Part shown: positions 14,336 to 17,693 of the stretch, piece after piece
Numbering within the stretch: the stretch's first letter is position 1
Layout: every line of letters begins with the position of its first letter
Assembly: GCA_016201425.1 (NCBI GenBank)
Contig: JACQCW010000060.1
Location: 1 to 17,693 of the forward strand
Direction: 5' to 3'
Source of the DNA: Candidatus Vogelbacteria bacterium
GTDB lineage: Bacteria; Patescibacteria; Paceibacteria; UBA9973; UBA12445
DNA length: 17,693 nt
Translations under genes and position numbers: made by a program
The notes under the pieces: model-generated
The model's input: the letters and a program-made list of their open reading frames with translations, nothing else
Database searches by the model: none
Told to the model about the DNA's origin: nothing

Positions 14336-15288
14336 TCAAACCGGGCCGAAGAATTCGTTCTTCATATTGTCGCGGTGAGTGGCGCGAGAGTAGCGGCGCA
14401 TTCCCATTAGAATCCCCAGTCCAGCAAATTCTGTAAGTAAATGCGATCCACCATAACTGACAAATGGCAAAGTTATACCTGTTACCGGAAGAAGTCCAAG
14501 GTTCATACCAACGTTGATGGTGAGATGACTCGTTATAAATATTGCCAAACCTAAACCGAACAACACCTCAAAATTTGATGATCCAATAAATCCATTATAC
14601 AAAATTCGCCAAATCACAACTGCGAAGAAGAAAAGCATAAATAATACCCCCACAAATCCCCATTCTTCAGCGAATGCAGCGAAGATGAAGTCAGTCTGAT
14701 ACTCCGGTAAAAACTTAAGATGCGACTGTGTTCCATAACCAATCCCTTTTCCAAAAAGTTGACCGGAGCCAATTGCGATCTGAGACTGAAGAGCGTTGTA
14801 GCCACCGCCATGAACATCTGCACTTGGATTAATAAAATTTTCGACTCGTTGTTTTTGATACGGTTTAAACACGAAACCCCACAAGAGAACAAAGGCAGAA
14901 AGTCCAACCAAAAAAACAAGCAACAGATGCTTTTTCGAAACCCCAGAGACCATCACCATCCCTAGCCAAATAAAAAAAACGATGATTGCAGAACCGAGTG
15001 CCGGCTGCAAGAGAATTAATATGAATGGTATAAAGGCGTAAATACCTGAGATGAAAATATGACGAATGTGTGCAATCTCTATGTGGCGCCGCGAAAAATA
15101 TTTACTATGAAACTAAATATTATGAAGATAAAAAAAGACACACCAATCCATAAGAGTTGTTTGCCTCCTAGATAATTTTCGCCAGTAAAAGAACTCATAG
15201 TTATAACACCAAAAAGGAGTAGCGGAACAAGGGCCATTACCAATATCCAGTCAAGCTTAAAGTTACCGAGACTTTTCCATGTGAACAT
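14336..15288 (-). pseudogene. rodA: RodA/FtsW-type peptidoglycan polymerase with internal deletion and frameshift
   Basis: SEDS-family membrane glycosyltransferase that polymerises lipid II with a class B PBP. The 5' part (15288-15079) gives 69 residues with the first two membrane helices and WIGVSFFIFIIFSFI. Family sequence resumes in another frame from about 15104: KYFSRRHIEIAHIRHI, then QPALGSA, down to 14336. About 70 residues expected between, including the third helix and the conserved QPSE-type motif, are absent, and the join is out of frame. Later marks remain, such as YQTDFIFAAFAEEWGF, with the Asp thought to be catalytic, and LPFVSYGGSHLL. QPALGSA has Ala where Asp is usual. The product would not be functional as read; an intact copy elsewhere or an assembly error are alternatives. 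Confidence 0.88.
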
Positions 15289-15295
15289 CTGATTT

Positions 15296-16063
15296 CTACT
15301 TTACCAAATTTACTCTAGGAAAAATTTCAAACGTCGGGTGTTGGGCAGTAAATGTTATTGGCCATGTAAAAACGATATCACTACTCCGGCTCTTCGGTAT
15401 GTAGTTGGTAAACGTTTGACTTGACGCGATGGCATTATCGTCGTCATCGTATATGACAGCCGTGGTGAGTATGTTGCTAAGATCAAAAACAGAATTGTTC
15501 ACAAGCTCGGCCGATAAGTGTGGCATTGTGCCCTCTGTTAAAATTGGATTTTGAACAGTAATTGGAAGTTTGCTTGCCTCTGGATCAACTCTTGACCAAA
15601 CGAGATTAGGGTTAAATTCAATTATTGTTTTAATTGGTATTCGTTTACCTGTATCCAAATTAGATTCAAAAATTGCAAACTTGTCTCTGGCGTTAACAAA
15701 AACCGACCCGGACTTCTCCGTTATAAACAAATTCTCGCCATCATAAAGTTTAAAAGTATAATCCAATTTTTTCAACCCGAGATTAAAATTGGGATTCTCA
15801 ATTAGTGCAGCGACATCATAGCGGCCATCACCAGTCTTAAATAGTCTGGCCCAATCCTTGATAAGTGGACTCACCTCAATTGAGCAGACCTTGCTGCACG
15901 GACCGCCGCAGTCAATTCCCAATTCGCCCTGATTTTGTATATTATCAAAGCAGCTTGGTGCCTTCCTAAAAAAAACTAGATACACTGATGCAAATATCAA
16001 GCCAAAAAATATAAGAATGGCGGTTAAATAAGTAGCTTGCCTCCTAAAACTCCAAGATGACAT
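15296..16063 (-). CDS. Membrane-anchored protein with a DCGGPC cysteine motif, unknown function
   Basis: A 255-residue protein with one N-terminal membrane helix (about 11-32) and an outside domain. Right after the helix comes CFDNIQNQGELGIDCGGPC and VC (C38, C52, C56, C60), the C-x-(D/N)-x-IQNQ-E-x-DCGG-x-C-x3-C pattern found in various extracellular proteins, probably held by disulfides. The rest is beta-rich: YDVAALIENPNFNLGLKKLDYTF suggests an Ig-like or FxLYD-like sandwich, and a second similar stretch lies near 185-230. It is upstream of rodA by 7 nt, so the two are co-transcribed, which hints at a cell-envelope role. The ATG is 9 nt after a TATAAT box and lacks a Shine-Dalgarno. Confidence 0.85.
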   Translation of the reverse strand: MSSWSFRRQATYLTAILIFFGLIFASVYLVFFRKAPSCFDNIQNQGELGIDCGGPCSKVCSIEVSPLIKDWARLFKTGDGRYDVAALIENPNFNLGLKKLDYTFKLYDGENLFITEKSGSVFVNARDKFAIFESNLDTGKRIPIKTIIEFNPNLVWSRVDPEASKLPITVQNPILTEGTMPHLSAELVNNSVFDLSNILTTAVIYDDDDNAIASSQTFTNYIPKSRSSDIVFTWPITFTAQHPTFEIFPRVNLVK

Positions 16064-16072
16064 ATGTCGCTA

Positions 16073-16100
16073 ATTATAGTCCAGATTTGTTTTAAATCAA
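16073..16100 (-). promoter_or_regulatory. Promoter of the 15296-16063 gene and rodA
   Basis: The minus strand reads TTGATT (16100-16095), a 16-bp spacer and a perfect TATAAT (16078-16073). The ATG is 9 nt after the -10 box, so the message should be leaderless or nearly so. Confidence 0.7.
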
Positions 16101-16124
16101 AACACACCTTTAGCTGTAAGTTAA

Positions 16125-16397
16125 TTAGGACTGACCCTCCTTTCTAGAAAGTAATTCCAAAAAACTATTTTTCTGTTGAGTTAACCTCCAACCTTCGGTT
16201 ACTAGCGGCACATTTTGTTCATTAAACTTCTCTGATGTTATTTCTCCTTTATCACGCCTGGCACACAAATTCGAGATTTTGGTCCTGACTGTTTCAAGTT
16301 GTAATTCAACGTCTTTTAACTGTTCTTGAGTAGTCTCACGCAACTTCTTATATAACGCATGGTGATCAAACTTTTCATCTGGTCCTTTTTCTATCAT
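16125..16397 (-). CDS. Small coiled-coil protein, unknown
   Basis: A 90-residue, highly charged, mostly helical protein without signal peptide or membrane segment. Residues 10-48 (HHALYKKLRETTQEQLKDVE and on) and 65-86 look like an antiparallel coiled-coil pair joined by RRDKGEITSEKFNEQN. There is one cysteine (44). It is preceded by AGGA about ten bases before ATG and by a promoter (16460-16432) that gives a leader of about 27 nt. I do not recognise a family. The next gene upstream also encodes a small coiled-coil protein behind an almost identical promoter and terminator, but the two proteins do not align convincingly. Confidence 0.7.
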   Translation of the reverse strand: MIEKGPDEKFDHHALYKKLRETTQEQLKDVELQLETVRTKISNLCARRDKGEITSEKFNEQNVPLVTEGWRLTQQKNSFLELLSRKEGQS

Positions 16398-16431
16398 ATA
16401 ATTTTATTCCTAAATTACTTGTAATGTTCAT

Positions 16432-16460
16432 AGTATACCTCCAAACCTCATTCAAAACAA
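16432..16460 (-). promoter_or_regulatory. Promoter of the 16125-16397 gene
   Basis: The minus strand reads TTGTTT (16460-16455), a 17-bp spacer and TATACT (16437-16432). The -35 box lies within the T tract of the preceding terminator. The layout and sequence match the promoter at 17036-17064. Confidence 0.6.
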
Positions 16461-16480
16461 AAAGCCCGCTTATTGCGGAC
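16453..16480 (-). terminator. Terminator of the 16548-17003 gene
   Basis: On the minus strand GTCCGC and GCGGGC pair (one U-G) around AATAA and are followed by TTTTTGTTTTG. It lies 68 nt after the stop of the upstream gene. Confidence 0.75.
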
Positions 16481-16547
16481 AAATTTGCAAAATTTTATCT
16501 GTGACCGGAATGTTATCAGGCGAGAAGCGAATACTTTCAAAAAGGCT

Positions 16548-17003
16548 CTATTTATAAGTTTTGAAATTAGTCAAAAGACCTAATCTATCCATCATCTTAT
16601 TCTTTTTCACTTTCAGTCCAGCCTGCTGCTGTTTTAGCTCATCAATTTTCCTTACGATAGCAAGATCCTCGTTGTCAATTCTTTGAACTTCAGCACCTAA
16701 TACTGCTTGTTGCTGTTGATTTTCAAAAGTTCCCATGGGAAACATCCGAGCAAGCTCCCATTCTGCTCCGGCCTCATTATCGCTTAGGTCATCTGCTTGC
16801 ATCCTAAGATTATCCACTTGTTCTTTAATGCCCTTCATTACATAATACGGTCCATCGTCTCCTTCCTCTAGATATTTATCATTCAGTGCGTCAATCTTAG
16901 AATTTACTTCCTTGTTCTCTTTTTGAATTTTTAAAATCTTTTCTTCCAAAATTTGTGCCGGAGTTTTAGTCCTCTCTGACCCAACTTGTTCTTCCGTTTT
17001 CAT
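16548..17003 (-). CDS. Coiled-coil protein, unknown
   Basis: A 151-residue protein, almost all charged and Gln-rich helix, with no signal peptide or membrane segment. Helices cover about 14-46 (TPAQILEEKILKIQKENKEV), 53-76 and 101-140 (including RIDNEDLAIVRKIDELKQQQ), with a Gly/Asp break near 48-52 and a bend at MFPMGTF (87-93). I do not recognise it. It is the first gene after the 23S-5S genes and has its own promoter, whose -10 lies in an 18-bp palindrome. AAGGGA about eleven bases before ATG is a modest ribosome binding site. Its transcript ends at 16480-16453. Confidence 0.72.
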   Translation of the reverse strand: MKTEEQVGSERTKTPAQILEEKILKIQKENKEVNSKIDALNDKYLEEGDDGPYYVMKGIKEQVDNLRMQADDLSDNEAGAEWELARMFPMGTFENQQQQAVLGAEVQRIDNEDLAIVRKIDELKQQQAGLKVKKNKMMDRLGLLTNFKTYK

Positions 17004-17023
17004 AATGTTATTTCCCTTTTATT

Positions 17024-17041
17024 TATAATACGTGTATTATA
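17024..17041. promoter_or_regulatory. Palindrome over the -10 box, possible operator
   Basis: TATAATAC-GT-GTATTATA has perfect 8-bp arms. The right arm contains the minus-strand TATAAT of the promoter for 16548-17003. A symmetric site here could bind a dimeric repressor, or be a by-product of an AT-rich promoter. The sister promoter at 16432 lacks the palindrome. Confidence 0.45.
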
Positions 17042-17064
17042 CTCCAAATCCTCACTCAAAACAA
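17036..17064 (-). promoter_or_regulatory. Promoter of the 16548-17003 gene
   Basis: The minus strand reads TTGTTT (17064-17059), a 17-bp spacer and a perfect TATAAT (17041-17036). The start point would be near 17029, leaving a leader of about 26 nt. The -35 overlaps the T tract of the 5S terminator. Confidence 0.65.
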
Positions 17065-17083
17065 AAAAGCCCTACTTGGGCTT
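17058..17083 (-). terminator. Terminator of the 23S-5S transcript
   Basis: AAGCCC and GGGCTT form a 6-bp stem with a 5-nt loop. On the minus strand it is followed by TTTTGTTTTG. It lies about 29 nt after the 5S 3' end. Confidence 0.85.
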
Positions 17084-17111
17084 GATTGCAAAAAGTTTTT
17101 AGATACTTAGT

Positions 17112-17220
17112 TCTGGCGACTAGCTACTTTCCCCTTCCAACAGAGTATCATCGCTACTACAGTGCTTAACTTCTGAGTTCGGAATGTTATCAGGTGTGAC
17201 CACTGCGTCAAATCACCAGA
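17112..17220 (-). rRNA. 5S rRNA
   Basis: The minus strand from 17220 reads as 5S rRNA: TCTGGTGATTTGACGCAGTG, then CACACCTGAT, the conserved CCGAACTCAGAAGTTAAGC and a GGAAGGGGAAAG-like 3' part, closing with CGCCAGA, which pairs with the 5' end. Length is about 109 nt. Flanking bases extend the terminal helix: 17101-17116 and 17217-17232 pair over 16 bp with one mismatch, probably a processing stem. Confidence 0.96.
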
Positions 17221-17256
17221 ACTAAATATCTAAAATCGAAAAACATAATAAATTTT

Positions 17257-17309
17257 CCCGATTTTGTTTTACAAAATCGAGGATCCTCGATTCGATAAAT
17301 CGAATCGGG
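17257..17309. repeat. Compound palindrome in the 23S-5S spacer
   Basis: Three inverted repeats are chained: CGATTTTG/CAAAATCG (17259-17266 and 17272-17279), CGAGGATCCTCG (17278-17289) and CGATTCGAT/ATCGAATCG (17288-17296 and 17299-17307). CCCGATT and AATCGGG at the outer ends are also complementary. The RNA can fold as two side-by-side hairpins or one long one, probably a processing structure between 23S and 5S. Confidence 0.8.
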
Positions 17310-17323
17310 ACGTGACGTTCAAA

Positions 17324-17693
<370 letters not shown>

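Overview
The window looks like a piece of a small-genome bacterium of the Candidate Phyla Radiation (Patescibacteria, probably a Parcubacteria or ABY1-type lineage). This is inferred from the 16S 5' end, the AT-rich sequence, the compact gene set, short Sec and folate enzymes, several small proteins of no known family, and TAA, TAG and TGA all used as stops (standard code). No marker here fixes the taxon.

Layout. Both edges are rRNA on the minus strand: the 5' end of 16S at 1-68, and the 3' end of 23S (17324-17693) followed by 5S (17112-17220). On the minus strand, 23S-5S therefore lies 17 kb upstream of a 16S gene that has its own near-consensus promoter (351-378). Either the rRNA genes are unlinked, or this is the stretch between two rRNA operons (or a contig broken at them).

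Region by region (minus strand unless stated). 440-919 is a secreted His/Cys-rich small protein. 1004-3310 is secF and secD, the export motor. 3415-4890 is a four-gene unit of small unknown proteins. 5030-6772 is a 580-residue unknown protein with a possible PD-(D/E)XK-like core; it sits directly behind folD and is bracketed by two copies of the folD 3' end. 6775-8789 is glyA-folD, the one-carbon pair making methylene-THF and then formyl-THF. 8869-11555 holds a small CxxC protein, an extended SDR and a polyprenyl-phosphate sugar phosphotransferase; a GT4 glycosyltransferase diverges on the plus strand (11616-12713). These look like surface glycan genes. On the plus strand, 12772-14138 carries an EEP-family hydrolase and an RNA ligase; each has one lesion (frameshift; in-frame TAA). 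14336-15288 is rodA/ftsW with an out-of-frame internal deletion. 15296-16063 is a membrane-anchored Cys-motif protein. 16125-17003 holds two coiled-coil proteins behind near-duplicate terminator/promoter modules.

Shared logic. Several genes (secD, glyA, the sugar phosphotransferase, the GT4 gene, the 15296-16063 gene) have a -10 hexamer only 7-9 nt before the start codon and no Shine-Dalgarno, as expected for leaderless mRNAs, while internal operon genes have good AGGAGG-type sites. Terminators share the form GGGC-TTTTTGTTT. The most interesting locus is the 1.8-kb insertion behind folD; next is the damaged EEP/RNA-ligase/rodA block at 12.7-15.3 kb.
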